This document shows, in pieces, positions 14,699 to 16,019 of a stretch of 16,019 bases of DNA. The notes beneath the pieces are model-generated. The model was not told where the DNA came from. It did no database searches and was given only the letters and a program-made list of their open reading frames with translations. Origin of the DNA: Thermoanaerobaculales bacterium (GTDB lineage Bacteria > Acidobacteriota > Thermoanaerobaculia > Thermoanaerobaculales > Sulfomarinibacteraceae); contig JALOKS010000135.1 of NCBI GenBank assembly GCA_025456385.1, positions 1 to 16,019 on the forward strand, read 5' to 3'. The translations under genes were made by a program, and so were the position numbers. The stretch's first letter is position 1, and the number at the start of each line of letters is the position of its first letter.

Positions 14699-16019
<1,321 letters not shown>

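Overview
This window is a single-direction (+ strand), very GC-rich block of dissimilatory sulfur metabolism genes. It runs from the 3' part of dsrL through dsrN, two small helical-repeat proteins, dsrC, an RsbRD_N-like protein and the complete dsrMKJOP membrane complex. Beyond a terminator lie a broken flavin disulfide reductase-rhodanese gene, a fused siroheme synthase, and an NtrB/NtrC-type two-component pair cut by the right edge. The gene set (DsrL with siroamide-type DsrN, a dsrMKJOP operon, siroheme genes inside the dsr locus), high GC and AT-rich heptamer repeats between genes suggest an uncultivated sulfite/sulfate-metabolising bacterium. Acidobacteriota (for example Thermoanaerobaculia-like lineages) is my best guess, but it rests on remembered dsr cluster layouts, not on a search.

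Region 1 (1-3794): dsrL (C-terminal half), dsrN, a HEAT-like protein, a TPR protein and dsrC. The genes from dsrN to dsrC overlap or nearly touch, so they are probably one transcript. DsrL would exchange electrons between NAD(P)H and DsrAB, DsrN would amidate siroheme for DsrAB, and DsrC carries the sulfur as a trisulfide. A strong stem-loop follows dsrC.

Region 2 (3867-9467): an RsbRD_N-like soluble protein, then dsrM, dsrK, dsrJ, dsrO and dsrP with 3-nt gaps or short overlaps. Together these form the membrane complex that links (mena)quinone to DsrC-trisulfide/dithiol through cytochrome b, HdrD-like FeS, triheme cytochrome c, periplasmic ferredoxin and NrfD-like subunits. dsrJ carries an apparent one-base insertion in a C run. 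The operon ends in a clear rho-independent terminator set between two arrays of 7-bp AT-rich repeats.

Region 3 (9631-13200): a CoA-disulfide/polysulfide reductase-like flavoprotein with a C-terminal rhodanese, interrupted by a frame change where about 80 nt seem to be missing. It is followed by one protein joining precorrin-2 dehydrogenase/ferrochelatase, uroporphyrinogen-III methyltransferase and a half-length HemD-like domain. The latter would supply siroheme, the substrate of DsrN and cofactor of DsrAB, and has its own candidate promoter.

Region 4 (13238-16019): a membrane histidine kinase overlapping by 4 nt a sigma54-dependent response regulator, truncated within its DNA-binding helix-turn-helix. 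Its position suggests it controls the dsr genes, but no target site was proven.

No tRNA, rRNA, CRISPR array, insertion sequence or phage gene was seen. There is no gene-free stretch over 300 bases; the two longest gaps (9468-9630 and 11219-11400) hold the terminator/repeats and a promoter candidate. dsrAB, dsrD and dsrEFH are not in the window, so the direction of the pathway (reductive or oxidative) cannot be decided here.
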